Source of the DNA: Ascoidea asiatica
Taxonomy: Eukaryota > Ascomycota > Saccharomycetes > Ascoideales > Ascoideaceae
Reading direction: 5' to 3'
DNA: 64,000 bases
NCBI GenBank assembly: GCA_001600695.1
Contig: BCKQ01000004.1
Span: forward strand, 1,288,020-1,352,019
The notes beneath the pieces are model-generated. The model saw only the letters and a list, made by a program, of their open reading frames with translations, was not told the origin of the DNA and searched no databases. Each line of letters begins with the position of its first letter. The first letter of the stretch is position 1. Position numbers and translations under genes: made by a program. Below are positions 40,512-52,634 of the stretch, one piece after another.

Positions 40512-41084
40512 TTAGAATATACCATTATTTTGATTATAAATTTTATATAATTGATGAAATAAAGGTTTCCATTTTTTTGAAGTTATTAATAAAAGACAAA
40601 AAGTATAAAATAAAATTGAAGATAATAAATAAATTGAAGAAAAAATAGAATAATTTAAAAAAATAAATATTGTTAAAATTTTTAAAATTGATAAATGATT
40701 TTTAAAAAAATTTGAATAATAATTTAATAATATATTATTAAATTTAATTAATAAATCATTATTATTATTATTATTATTATTTAATAAATCATTTGGTTTT
40801 TCACTTATATAATTAATGAAATCTAAAAGGAAATCATTTGAAAATGTAACAAAATTAAATAATTCTTTTATTGATCTGAATAATATTAATGGCATTATTA
40901 TTAAACCTATTATATCCACAAAATTTGATAAAATTCCACCATTATTATCATTTGGATGATAAATATTATCCAAGTGATCTTGGAAATCATCATTGAATTC
41001 ATCTTCAACTCTGAAAGTGAGATTTATTTCCACTGGAACTGTTTCTTCTCCATTGTCCACTCGATTGTTTCTATTCACATTCAT
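40512..41084 (-). CDS. Small membrane protein, family not recognised
   Basis: 190 residues from ATG 41084; the frame also opens at GTG 41090. A polar, acidic N-terminus (EEINLTFRVEDEFNDDFQDH-like) is followed by a hydrophobic segment ILSNFVDIIGLIIMPLILF, a poly-Asn loop (about 102-111), and two closely spaced hydrophobic segments (SILKILTIFIFLNYSIFSS and YLLSSILFYTFCLLLI), ending KKWKPLFHQLYKIYNQ. This suggests three membrane passes. I do not recognise the family. Confidence 0.55.
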   Translation of the reverse strand: MNVNRNNRVDNGEETVPVEINLTFRVEDEFNDDFQDHLDNIYHPNDNNGGILSNFVDIIGLIIMPLILFRSIKELFNFVTFSNDFLLDFINYISEKPNDLLNNNNNNNNDLLIKFNNILLNYYSNFFKNHLSILKILTIFIFLNYSIFSSIYLLSSILFYTFCLLLITSKKWKPLFHQLYKIYNQNNGIF

Positions 41085-41579
41085 ATCCACTCTTTATTAT
41101 ATTATTATATTATTATATGATTATGTGATTATATTATTATATGATTATATGATTATATTATTATGTGATTGTATGATTGATTATAAGTTGTTGTTGTTCT
41201 GTTCTGTTCTGTTCTGTTCTTGTTCTTGTTGTTTCTGTTTCTGTTTCTGTTTCTGTTTGTGTTCTGATTTGATTTGAGTGGACCCGTTGCGGTGGTATCT
41301 AGTGCATGCACCACTGTACTTGCAAGTACTCCCCCTTGCACTCCTCCATTTACTCAAATATAATCAATTGAAGAAATAAACTCATACAATCATGCAATAA
41401 TATAATCATATAGTCATATAATCATATAGTCATTTCAATTACAGAAGTCTTTATTACAGAATGAAATCATATTTCATAAAAAGTCATATATTCAAATCAC
41501 ATAATAAAATCATAGAAGGTAAAAGAGAGTTATAAAAAGAGAGTTGTAAAAAGAGTTATCAATATAATATAATGGAATA
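41085..41579. promoter_or_regulatory. Repeat-rich spacer
   Basis: Tandem ATTATATGATTA-type units (41098-41175), (GTTCT)n at 41193-41225 and (GTTTCT)n at 41226-41258. A GC-richer stretch with TGCATGCACC follows at 41280-41345. No gene seen. Confidence 0.55.
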
Positions 41580-43328
41580 CTAAATTTTATCAAGTATTTC
41601 TTTTCTTGCTTTAAACATCTTTGATCTACCTTTTGTAAATTTATAAAGTAAATCAATTTCTTCTAATTTTAAACCTTTAGTTTCAGGTATAAAAAAACAA
41701 ACAAAAAAAAAACTAATTAATAAAAAAATTGAAAATATATATCCAAATTTAAATCCAATTTTTTTTGTAATATATGGTGTAATTAATGAGATTAAAAAAT
41801 TTATAATCCAATTTATTGATGTTGCTAATGACATTGAAATTGATTTAACTTTAATTGGATAAATTTCTGAAATAAATACAAATGAAATTGGTCCCCATGT
41901 ACATGCAAATCCTAATATATAAAAACATGTAAAAATTATCATAATTATACCTCCAATTGAATTATTATTATTATTACCATTGATATCATTATTAACAACA
42001 AAATTTCCAATTGATGCATAAATTATCATACATATACACATCCAAATAGATCCAATAATTAAACATATTCTTCTACCTAATTTTTCAACAATATAAATTC
42101 CAAAAAATGTACAAAAAAAATTAATTAAACCTAAAATTATTGATGTTAAATATCCATCTTTCATACCAACATTATTAAATAATGAACTACCATAATAAAA
42201 AAAATAATTAACTCCTGTTAATTGTTGAAATGACATAATTAAAATACCACTTAATAATCGAAATCCTAATCTTGGTTCTCCAGTAAAAATTTCTTTCCAA
42301 ATATTATTATTATTATTATTACCATTAATATTACTCATTTTTTTTTCATTTTCAATTATTATTTGAATTTCTTCAATTTCTTTAATTATTTCATTTTCAT
42401 TCTTATTTTTATTTAATTTACTTAATGATTTTTTAGCTTCTTTTAAATCTCCATTCTCAATTAAAAATCTTGAACTTTCTGGCATGAAAATTGAAGCTAA
42501 AATTATTAAAAAACCCCAAATATATGTTAAACTTAATGGTATAATCCATTCTTTATCATTATTATTAAATTTTTCTTTAGTAATATAATCACATATATAT
42601 CCTAATAATATACCTAAAGTTATCATTAATTGATAAATTACAACTAATGATCCTCTAACTTCTTTTGGTGAACTTTCTGAAATAAACATTGGTATTAAAA
42701 CTGATGTTGATCCAACTGCAATTCCAGAAATTATTCTACCAATTAAAATTTGAAACCATTTTAATGAAAAAATTGATAATAATTGAATTAAAATTCCAAT
42801 AAAATAAATTAAAATTGAAATTATTATACCCCATCTTCTACCATATTTATCTCCAATTTTTGATGGAATTATTAATCCACCAATTGCACATCCAATATTA
42901 AATGATGAAATTATTAATCCAATAATAATTTGATCAAATGAATAATTAATTTCATTTGTAATTGAATTAATTTCTTTAATATTTCCAAATCTTCTTTTAA
43001 ATGAATTCATATTTGTTATACCTCCAATAGTTCCTGTATCCCATCCAAATACAAGTCCACCAAATGAAATTGTAATACAAAGAATTATTGCTAACCATTC
43101 ATTTTGCTTTTTTTTATTTTTATTAAAACTATTATTGGAATTAGAATTAGAATTTAAATTATTTTTTATATCATTTTTAAAATCTGAATAACTTTCATCA
43201 TTAGATAATGTTTTTTTTGACATTTCCAAAGTTGAATTTTCAGATTCTTTACTTGTTATTTGTTCAACTTTTGTTGTTAAAGATAAAGTTGGATCCAAAA
43301 ATAAATCAGATTTAACTTTGAAAGACAT
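41580..43328 (-). CDS. Hexose-type sugar transporter (MFS)
   Basis: 582 residues, twelve predicted membrane segments. The sugar-porter signatures are present: GGLVFGWDTGTIGG in the first segment, GDKYGRRWG, RIISGIAVGSTSVLIPMF and SSPKEVRGSLVVIYQL, PESSRFLIENG before the central loop, QQLTGVNYFFYYG in segment 7, EKLGRRICL, and PETKGLKLEEIDLLY at the end. These match fungal hexose facilitators (HXT-like). An 85-residue Ser/Asn-rich cytosolic N-terminus is longer than usual. Substrate and affinity cannot be read from sequence. ATG at 43328. Confidence 0.92.
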   Translation of the reverse strand: MSFKVKSDLFLDPTLSLTTKVEQITSKESENSTLEMSKKTLSNDESYSDFKNDIKNNLNSNSNSNNSFNKNKKKQNEWLAIILCITISFGGLVFGWDTGTIGGITNMNSFKRRFGNIKEINSITNEINYSFDQIIIGLIISSFNIGCAIGGLIIPSKIGDKYGRRWGIIISILIYFIGILIQLLSIFSLKWFQILIGRIISGIAVGSTSVLIPMFISESSPKEVRGSLVVIYQLMITLGILLGYICDYITKEKFNNNDKEWIIPLSLTYIWGFLIILASIFMPESSRFLIENGDLKEAKKSLSKLNKNKNENEIIKEIEEIQIIIENEKKMSNINGNNNNNNIWKEIFTGEPRLGFRLLSGILIMSFQQLTGVNYFFYYGSSLFNNVGMKDGYLTSIILGLINFFCTFFGIYIVEKLGRRICLIIGSIWMCICMIIYASIGNFVVNNDINGNNNNNSIGGIIMIIFTCFYILGFACTWGPISFVFISEIYPIKVKSISMSLATSINWIINFLISLITPYITKKIGFKFGYIFSIFLLISFFFVCFFIPETKGLKLEEIDLLYKFTKGRSKMFKARKEILDKI

Positions 43329-44139
43329 TTTTTTATATAAATTTAGTTAAATTAAATTGAATATAAATTAAAAGTTAAGAGTTAAGTAAGACTTATAAAA
43401 AAAATGAAAATAAATATTTAAAAATTAGAAAAAGAAAGAAAAAGACATCCTTTTATATAAATTTATTATTATTAGCAAAAAAATAAAATTGCTTTTTAAA
43501 ATAGAATTTTAAAATATTTTTATATATTAAACAATAATAGCAATTATAACTTTTTTTTGCTTTTCATTCTTCTCGTCTCAAAAAATGATTGTTCATATTA
43601 AGTTTGAGCAGCAAATATATAATATAATATAGTAAACTACTAGAAAACATACAACTATTAATAATTAAAATTTATGGAAGGGGGGGGGGAATTGCAAACA
43701 ATATCGAAAAAAGAAATTTGAATGAAAAGTCTGCAAATAAAAATAAAATAGAAACAAATAAAGTTAATTAAGGTTAGAAACATTCAAATACAGTTTGCTT
43801 TCGTCTGTTTAAAGCTTGCTTTTGGCTTAATTAAAGTTTAGTTTAAAAACAAACAAAAAAAAATAAAATTTGGTAAAGAACAAAACCCATAAACTTGGTC
43901 TCCAAACGGCACATGTGTGAATGGTATCACATGACTTAGAACGTGACACAGAATTTATATTTAATTTATGATTAATTTAACAATACTTTAATGTTGGAGT
44001 TATTTTGCTTTAATTATAAGAAGTAATTAATATATTGATTGTATTATAATTGATGATTGTATATGGATAGATAGTATGATATCAATATAATTCAAATAAT
44101 CATTAGAACAGAAACAGCAATAACTTTGGAAGAGATAAG
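43329..44139. promoter_or_regulatory. Divergent promoter between the sugar transporter and GET1
   Basis: About 810 bp. CC-N8-GG at 43887-43898 (CCATAAACTTGG followed by TCTCCAA, closely resembling 20200-20216), CACATGTG at 43910-43917 and TCACATGA at 43927-43934. A run of ten G lies at 43681-43690. Confidence 0.5.
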
Positions 44140-44859
44140 ATGATTGGAATAATAGTGTTTGTTTTTGTGTGGTTGATATTAAAACATTTAATAAAATTAT
44201 ATGGTAAAGATAAATTTTGTTCAATAATTTGCTATCATTATTTAAATATCAGTAAAAAAATATTACCAAATTCAAATTTTCAAAAAAATGTAAGAAAATT
44301 AAATTCATATAAGAAAGAATTAAATGAAATTAAAATTGAAAAATTTAAATTATCACCACAACAAAATTATGCAAAATGGGTTAAATTAAATAGAAAATTT
44401 GATAATTTAAAAATTGAAATAAATAAATTAGATAAATTAGTTTTTGAAAATACTGAGTCAAATTTAGTAATTTTTAAAAGAATTTTAAATTTAATTTTAA
44501 ATTTACCATTATTTTATTTAAGATTTTTTAAATTTAATTTAAATTTATTTTATTTACCTAAAAATTATTTACCAAATTTTATTTTTTTCATGTTTAATTT
44601 TACAAAAATTTTTTCAAAAAAAAAAGATTTAATTTCAAAAAATTATAATTCAATTAATTTAACAATTTGGATTTTTTTAATTGGAATATTAATTAATAAT
44701 ATTGAATTTATAATTATAAATTTATTTTATATTCAAAAACCAATAATTAATAAAGAAAATAAAATTACAGAAATAACAGATTTATTAGAAGATAATAAAA
44801 GTAATAAGATTACTGAAATCAATGAAGTTGATGATGAAAATAATAAAAAAGAAATTTAG
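44140..44859 (+). CDS. GET1: GET1-like tail-anchored protein insertase subunit
   Basis: 239 residues. An N-terminal hydrophobic segment (IGIIVFVFVWLILKHLI), a cytosolic coiled-coil domain (about 45-105) carrying the family signature KLSPQQNYAKWVKLNRKFDN, then two more hydrophobic regions (about 125-165 and NLTIWIFLIGILINNIEFIIINLFY). This is the Get1/WRB layout: an ER membrane receptor that, with Get2, takes tail-anchored proteins from Get3. The C-terminal tail is acidic and cytosolic by prediction. ATG at 44140. Confidence 0.88.
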   Translation: MIGIIVFVFVWLILKHLIKLYGKDKFCSIICYHYLNISKKILPNSNFQKNVRKLNSYKKELNEIKIEKFKLSPQQNYAKWVKLNRKFDNLKIEINKLDKLVFENTESNLVIFKRILNLILNLPLFYLRFFKFNLNLFYLPKNYLPNFIFFMFNFTKIFSKKKDLISKNYNSINLTIWIFLIGILINNIEFIIINLFYIQKPIINKENKITEITDLLEDNKSNKITEINEVDDENNKKEI

Positions 44860-45074
44860 GATTACATTTATATTTTTAAGTTCAGTTTAAACTAATTTCA
44901 TTTATATATATAAATAAATATATACAGTATACAGTATAAATTATATATTGAAAAGTTATAATAATAAAAAGTAGATAAATATAAATTATAATAAAACCCA
45001 CGGAAAAACAAACATGATAGTTACTAAAAAAATATCTATTATTAAAATAACTTTATAAAGAAATTTACATGAAA
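44860..45074. terminator. Convergent 3' region of GET1 and UBI4
   Basis: Two overlapping TATACAGTATA palindromes at 44921-44931 and 44928-44938, next to TATATATA-type runs, which are typical yeast 3'-end efficiency elements. Confidence 0.5.
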
Positions 45075-46838
<1,764 letters not shown>

Positions 46839-48788
46839 ATGCAAAGTATATCTAAATTGGAAAATATTAATGTATTATTGAATGAGCTAAATGAAAATGA
46901 AAATGACAATGAAATAAATAAAGAAATAGAAAAAATTGAAAATTATTCAAGTTTTGATTATATTGAAATTATCAGATCAAAGATTGAAGAACTATTCATA
47001 ATAGAAAATGCAATCATTCAAAGATTAATGAAAAATAAAAACATTTATAATCCAAAAGATTCAAATAATGAAATTAATAAAAAAAAATCAATAAATTACT
47101 CTTATAATCAAAATTTATTACAACAACATGAAATTAATCTATTTTTAATAAATTATAAGAAAATTTGTAATTATTTAAATATTATCCTTTTCAAAAATAA
47201 TAAAATTTTATTGGATAAGTTCAATTTAATCAATGATCAAAATTATAATTTTCAAAATTTTCAAAACTTAATTAAAAATTTAAATCAAAATTATTCAAAT
47301 CAAAATATTTCAAATCCAAATAATTATAATTTGAAATTGTTATATTCTATAGGTTCTTCAAATCTATCAGAATCTGATTTAAAAGATCAATCAAATGAAA
47401 ATTCAGAAATTTTAAATAAATTTGATAAAATTACAAAAAATTTTAAACCATTAAATAAAAAAAAGAATATCTTAAGTTTTTATTCAAAGAATTTAAATTT
47501 ATTTTTAGATAATAAATTTTCTGTTGAAGAAAATTTTGGTAAATTTATTGATTTGATACAACTGCATGAAAATTATTTGAATTTAGAGTTGAATAATACT
47601 AAAAATGAAATTAAAATTAATAGATTTCAATTAAATTATTTAAATTATTTATCCGTATTTGATAAACTTGGGAAATATTCAATAAAAATTCAAGATATTT
47701 CAATTAATCAAAATTTCATCAACTTTAATAATTCAATTAATAGAGACTCGAGTTCTTATAATGTATATACTAGTGATTTATTAAACTATTTAATAAATTT
47801 CATCAAAAATTCAAAACCTTTATTGAACTTGAATAAAGTTATTTATGATTTAAAAATAAATTTCAAATTCAATCCAATCAACGAGAAAGAAACTAAAATT
47901 GAAATTAAAAGTGAAAAAGAAAATGAAAAAGAAATTGAAAAGGAAATTGAAAAGGAAATTGAAAAGGATAATAATCTATTTTGTAAAGCTTGTAATAAAC
48001 TTTTTTCAAAAGATACTGTATATAAAGCCCATTTTAATGGTAAAAAACATAAGAAAAATGAACTTAAATTACAAAAAGATAATACTATTGATAATTCTAA
48101 CAATAATAATATTAAGACTAAAGAATTTGGAAAAGATATACAATATAAAGAATTTTTAATTTATAAATTAACTAAATTAATTGATAAACAGAGACAAGAT
48201 ACAAAATTAAATGTTGAAAGACGACAAGCTTTAACAAATAAAGAAAGATTAGAAGAAATTGATGAATTATTAAAAGATAATGATGAAGATATAAATTTAG
48301 TTAAATTAAATGATCCTGATTATTATTTTGATTCAGATAATGAAACCAATCAAAATGATGATAATAATAATCAAAACATTAATCATGATGAAAATGAAGA
48401 TAATTTATCTTCAAATCCTCTTGATTTACCTTTAGGATTTGATGGAAAACCAATACCATTTTGGTTATATAAATTACAAGGTTTAAATAAAAAATTTAAA
48501 TGTGAAATATGTGGTAATTATCAATATAAAGGTAGAAAATATTTTGAAAAACATTTTTTAGAAACTAGACATCTTCATGGTTTAAAATGTTTAGGTATAA
48601 ATAATCCAAATGAAGTATTTAGAGGAATTTACAAAATTGAAGATGCTACTAAACTTTGGAATCAAATAAAATTTTCTTATAGAAAAAAGAATGGTAATAA
48701 TGAAAATATAATTGAAGTTGAAGATGAGGAAGGAAATGTTATGACTGAAAAAGTTTACAATGATCTTAAAAAGCAAGGTCTATTATAA
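46839..48788 (+). CDS. PRP9: PRP9 / SF3a60 splicing factor subunit
   Basis: 649 residues. N-terminal helical region (SF3a60 type, with FGKFIDL...YLNL and NYLSVFDKL). A U1-like C2H2 zinc finger lies near residues 382-405 (FCKACNKLFSKDTVYKAHFN then GKKH). The highly conserved C-terminal domain contains PLGFDGKPIPFWLYKLQGL, FKCEICGNYQYKGRKYFEKH and RHLHGLKCLGINN. It is part of SF3a in U2 snRNP and is needed for prespliceosome assembly. Poly-acidic and Asn insertions are typical of this genome. In-frame CTG (47562-47564) falls at a Leu-like position. ATG at 46839. Confidence 0.95.
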   Translation: MQSISKLENINVLLNELNENENDNEINKEIEKIENYSSFDYIEIIRSKIEELFIIENAIIQRLMKNKNIYNPKDSNNEINKKKSINYSYNQNLLQQHEINLFLINYKKICNYLNIILFKNNKILLDKFNLINDQNYNFQNFQNLIKNLNQNYSNQNISNPNNYNLKLLYSIGSSNLSESDLKDQSNENSEILNKFDKITKNFKPLNKKKNILSFYSKNLNLFLDNKFSVEENFGKFIDLIQLHENYLNLELNNTKNEIKINRFQLNYLNYLSVFDKLGKYSIKIQDISINQNFINFNNSINRDSSSYNVYTSDLLNYLINFIKNSKPLLNLNKVIYDLKINFKFNPINEKETKIEIKSEKENEKEIEKEIEKEIEKDNNLFCKACNKLFSKDTVYKAHFNGKKHKKNELKLQKDNTIDNSNNNNIKTKEFGKDIQYKEFLIYKLTKLIDKQRQDTKLNVERRQALTNKERLEEIDELLKDNDEDINLVKLNDPDYYFDSDNETNQNDDNNNQNINHDENEDNLSSNPLDLPLGFDGKPIPFWLYKLQGLNKKFKCEICGNYQYKGRKYFEKHFLETRHLHGLKCLGINNPNEVFRGIYKIEDATKLWNQIKFSYRKKNGNNENIIEVEDEEGNVMTEKVYNDLKKQGLL

Positions 48789-49221
48789 TATTTAGAACAT
48801 TGAGTTTTAATTTTATTAAGGAATTATTCAGTAATTTAAAATTCCATTATCCGTAAAACTGAAAACAATTGTTTAAATTATACTTTAGGAAGTTATTGTG
48901 ATCGAAAAGAGAATATGTTTTCCTGTCAAAATTTGAATTGATATCGTATAATAAAACTAGTTGTCATAATTTCACTAACTAGTTTAATTTGATTACTCAA
49001 AAGAATTATTTAAAGCTTTGAAATGTCCTTTATTACTTTAAATGAAATATTGTGATTGTGAAATTCTTTTAGTAGATGATTCATATAACAATTTGTTAAT
49101 TCGTTAATTCGTATTCATTATATCGTATATATAAAATATATAATTATTTATTTAATTATAATTTTTTATTACCAGTTTTCATAATTCCCAAATAAAATTT
49201 TAAATAAAATCTTAAATATCC
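48789..49221. other. Convergent intergenic region
   Basis: 3' flanks of PRP9 and the alpha-glucoside-type transporter. AT-rich, with a TATATAAAATATATAA run at 49127-49142. No gene seen. Confidence 0.5.
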
Positions 49222-50922
49222 TTAATTATTTTTATCATCGTTTTCAGAACTATTTTGATTTAAATTAATTTTTTTTTCTACACGATCAATAGAAAATGGA
49301 TCAACTTCAGTAGTTTTAAAATCTCTAGCGAAAATCTTCATTTCAAATAACATATCAAGTTCTGCAAATGATCTATTTTTAATCTCAGGTAATCTAAACC
49401 AAGCCCAAATAATAAAAAAAAAATTAATACCAGCCCAAAAAAAACCAGTTTTTGCTTTCCAATTCCATTCAGTTGGATTTAACATATATGGAGTTATAAT
49501 AGCATTTATAATACCACCAATATTATAAATATTTCTTGCAAAAATTACAGTTTTAGCTCTTAATCTAGTTGAAGGAATTTCTGAAACTAAAGAATAACAA
49601 ACTGGACCTAAAGTTAAATCATAAATAAAAACAAAAAGAATTAATAAAGAACCTATGGCCCATTTTGGACTTTTTAAAGATTGATTTAAACAACCTAAAA
49701 TTCCAACAATAATTAAAATTAAAAAAAGAGAAGATAAACCATAAAAAAAAATTTTAAATCTACCAACTTTTGTAATCATAAGCCAAGAACCAATTGTACC
49801 AATAAAACCAAGAATATATTGAATAATAGTAAAATTAAAAGAAGCATTAGTACTTAAACCAGCTTGAATATAAAAATAAGTTGAATAATTCATTAAAGCA
49901 TTACCACACCAATTTTGAGCTAACCAAACAATAGTTACAATTTCTGTTCTTCTTAAATTAATACCTTTAAAACAATCAAAAAAATTAGAATTATTAGTAG
50001 TTTCAGATTCTAAATTTATTGTTAATTCCATTAAATCAACAATTTGATTTGCAGTTTTAATAATATCAGGACAATATTCAGATTTAGATAATAATCTTTT
50101 ACAAGAAATAAAAGCATTTTTACGATTTTTTTTTCTAATTAACCACCATGGAGATTCTGGAGCTAAATAAATTCCAATTAAAATTGGTAATGGCCAAATC
50201 CATTGAATTGCAAATGGAATTTTATAAGCCCATTTTGTTGAATTATTTGAATAAATTCTTAAAATTATAGAAGATAATAATTGACCAAAAATCCAACAAA
50301 TATTTATATAAGTTGTTAAATAATATCTTAAAGACATTGGACAAATTTCAGTTGCATAAACAATAGATAAACTTTGAAAACTACCCCAAGGTAAACCTAA
50401 AAAAAATTCACCAATTAAAAGTGTTTGAATATTTGGAGCGAAAAAAACTATGAAAATAAATGAAATTACAAATATTAAAGCAGAAATTAAAGTTTTTTTA
50501 TAACCAAATTTTTCTACAAAAATTCCTGCTAACCATGAACCAAAAATTTCACCAATATTTGAAGATAAAATTAAAGTACTTTGCCAAGGAGCAGAAATTT
50601 CATAATTATTATTAAAATTATTAATATTACCATATTTTTTTTTAAAAGCAGGAAATGCAAAAAAAGAACTTAATAAAGTAATATCATAACCTTCCATGAT
50701 TAAAGCACTTGATAAAATTACAGACCACATTACAGCTTTTGGATAAATTCTTAAACCTTGATATAAAGACATTTGTTTTTCATTATTTTGAGCATTTTTA
50801 GCATTTGAAATAGTACCTAAGAAATTATTTAAACATATATTATTATTATTATCATTATTATTAGAATTATCACTTTTTAAAGATTGTAATTCAATAATAG
50901 TTTCAGTAATTTCAGAATCCAT
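49222..50922 (-). CDS. Alpha-glucoside (maltose-type) permease, MFS
   Basis: 566 residues, twelve predicted membrane segments. It resembles the MAL/AGT family of proton symporters: SLYQGLRIYPKAVMWSVILS and EGYDITLLSSFFAFPAF at the start, SAPWQSTLILSSNIGEIFGS, GIYLAPESPWWLIRKKNRK before the loop, and the end RLPEIKNRSFAELDMLFEMK with ARDFKTTEVDPF, a block characteristic of maltose permeases. No alpha-glucosidase or MAL activator is adjacent in the window, so there is no MAL cluster here. ATG at 50922. Confidence 0.9.
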   Translation of the reverse strand: MDSEITETIIELQSLKSDNSNNNDNNNNICLNNFLGTISNAKNAQNNEKQMSLYQGLRIYPKAVMWSVILSSALIMEGYDITLLSSFFAFPAFKKKYGNINNFNNNYEISAPWQSTLILSSNIGEIFGSWLAGIFVEKFGYKKTLISALIFVISFIFIVFFAPNIQTLLIGEFFLGLPWGSFQSLSIVYATEICPMSLRYYLTTYINICWIFGQLLSSIILRIYSNNSTKWAYKIPFAIQWIWPLPILIGIYLAPESPWWLIRKKNRKNAFISCKRLLSKSEYCPDIIKTANQIVDLMELTINLESETTNNSNFFDCFKGINLRRTEIVTIVWLAQNWCGNALMNYSTYFYIQAGLSTNASFNFTIIQYILGFIGTIGSWLMITKVGRFKIFFYGLSSLFLILIIVGILGCLNQSLKSPKWAIGSLLILFVFIYDLTLGPVCYSLVSEIPSTRLRAKTVIFARNIYNIGGIINAIITPYMLNPTEWNWKAKTGFFWAGINFFFIIWAWFRLPEIKNRSFAELDMLFEMKIFARDFKTTEVDPFSIDRVEKKINLNQNSSENDDKNN

Positions 50923-51914
50923 TTTTATTTAAAAGAAAATCAAATTTAATATTAGCAATAATATTAGCAATAATTTTTAAATTTATAATCTATATTATAA
51001 ATTTAAAATATGAAAAGTTTAATATATATATATAAATTATAAATGAAAGATAGATAGATACATAATGAATATATGAATATATGAATTTTTAAGTAGTTGA
51101 AGAGATTTCAATAGATTATTATTGAAATTTAAGTTATTTAAATAATAAGTAATATTTTGAGTATTAAAGTATCATTGTATTTCAAATAAGAAGATATGAA
51201 GATATTATTGAAGATAAAGCAAGTTTCTAAAGCACAGAACCAGAAAAAGTACAATAAATATCATAGCTTCAAGCAACTTTAGTTAACTCATATGGATAAT
51301 AATGGGGTTCTTCATACATCCTTTCATTTATTCATTCATACATCCTTTCATTTATTCATTTATTCATTGATTCATTGATTCATTGATTCTCTATTCATTG
51401 ATATTTATTATTAATATTTATTTATTTATTTAATTGTTTATTTATTTATTTATTTATTTTTGTGTTTTTGGTAGATAAGTACCATTGCAATGGGTGGTAT
51501 GATATAGGGCAGGCACGTCCTTTTATTAGTGTCTTGTTGTCCTGAACCTGTTGATATTTTCAGTTGTTTGAATATAAAAACTTTGATAGAACCAACACAG
51601 CAGACAACAGAGACAAGGAAAGTGCTTTGTTTGCTTGTTTGTTTACACAAATGACAAAAAGCTGAGTTTTCATAAACCATGAAGTGAATGATATTAATAT
51701 TAATATTAATATTATATTTATATTTATATTTAGTAATTTTGACAGAGTTCATTTAATCTTATTTTATAACATTCAATATTATTAAAAAGAAACTTAATTC
51801 ATCTTCTCTTTTCTCGTTTACGATTATTGAAATATTATAAATTAAATCCATTCTCACTTCTTTTCATTTATTCATTCATTCACTTTATCAAATAATATAT
51901 ATCTCAAATACAAA
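50923..51914. promoter_or_regulatory. Upstream region of the alpha-glucoside-type permease; repeat-rich
   Basis: About 990 bp with no supportable gene. Degenerate (ATTC)n/(ATTT)n repeats lie at 51319-51460 and (TAATAT)n near 51690-51715. A 100-codon minus-strand frame (51450-51752) is read across these repeats and is not called. Confidence 0.5.
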
Positions 51915-52445
51915 ATGAAATCATATATTGAACCTTCAATTGCAGTTTTTTTAAGAAATTTAATATTTAATTTAAATGATGAAATTCAATTAAAAAATTT
52001 TAAATTTAATAATTTATATAAAATTATAAATAATATTTATAAAATTAATAATTCAATTTCATTAATTGAAAATAATGATTTAATTATTAAAAAAAATTTA
52101 TCATGTAGATTAAATAATATTAATAATTGTAAATCAAATTTATTAATTTTTATAAATAAATCAAAAAATTATTTAATTTTAAAACAAAATTTTATTCATA
52201 ATCATTCAATTAATCAAAATGATATTCTTAAAACTTCTTCATATCTTAAAGATTTAATTAAATTTTCAACCATTAACAATATCAATAATAATATTAATAA
52301 CAATACTAATAATGAAGATATTATTCAATCTTTACAATTATCTTTAAATAATTTATATAATCAAATTGGTGCAAATTATATCTCAATTGATTTAATTAAT
52401 CAAATTTCAAATAATAATTCATCTCCTATAAATTATAATATTTAA
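51915..52445 (+). CDS. Small protein with a possible FAR1/WRKY-GCM1-type zinc finger
   Basis: 176 residues. Residues about 57-97 place Cys and His as in FAR1/Aft-type zinc domains: LSCRLNNINNCKSNLLIFIN, then YLILKQNFIHNHSINQNDIL, ending in the H-N-H typical of these folds. The first 55 residues have alternating hydrophobics as in the family's first strands. The tail is Asn-rich with a short SIDLINQIS end. If right, it is a DNA-binding regulator or a fragment related to Mutator-type transposases. Only the cysteine/His spacing supports this. ATG at 51915. Confidence 0.45.
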   Translation: MKSYIEPSIAVFLRNLIFNLNDEIQLKNFKFNNLYKIINNIYKINNSISLIENNDLIIKKNLSCRLNNINNCKSNLLIFINKSKNYLILKQNFIHNHSINQNDILKTSSYLKDLIKFSTINNINNNINNNTNNEDIIQSLQLSLNNLYNQIGANYISIDLINQISNNNSSPINYNI

Positions 52446-52634
52446 TAGACTCGTTACTTACTCTTTTTTCTTCTTTCTTCTTTTTATATACTTTATATAA
52501 TCTAATTACTTATATCTTTCTTTAACTTCTAAAATCTAATAATTTTAATTAATTTACTCTTATTTCTTATCTTTCAATATATAATATATATATATCTCAG
52601 ATTACATAACCGCTTACATAACCGTTATACGTTA

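Noticed and set aside
51450..51752. 100-codon minus-strand frame
   Set aside because: Read through TATTTA/TAATAT repeats; low-complexity start.
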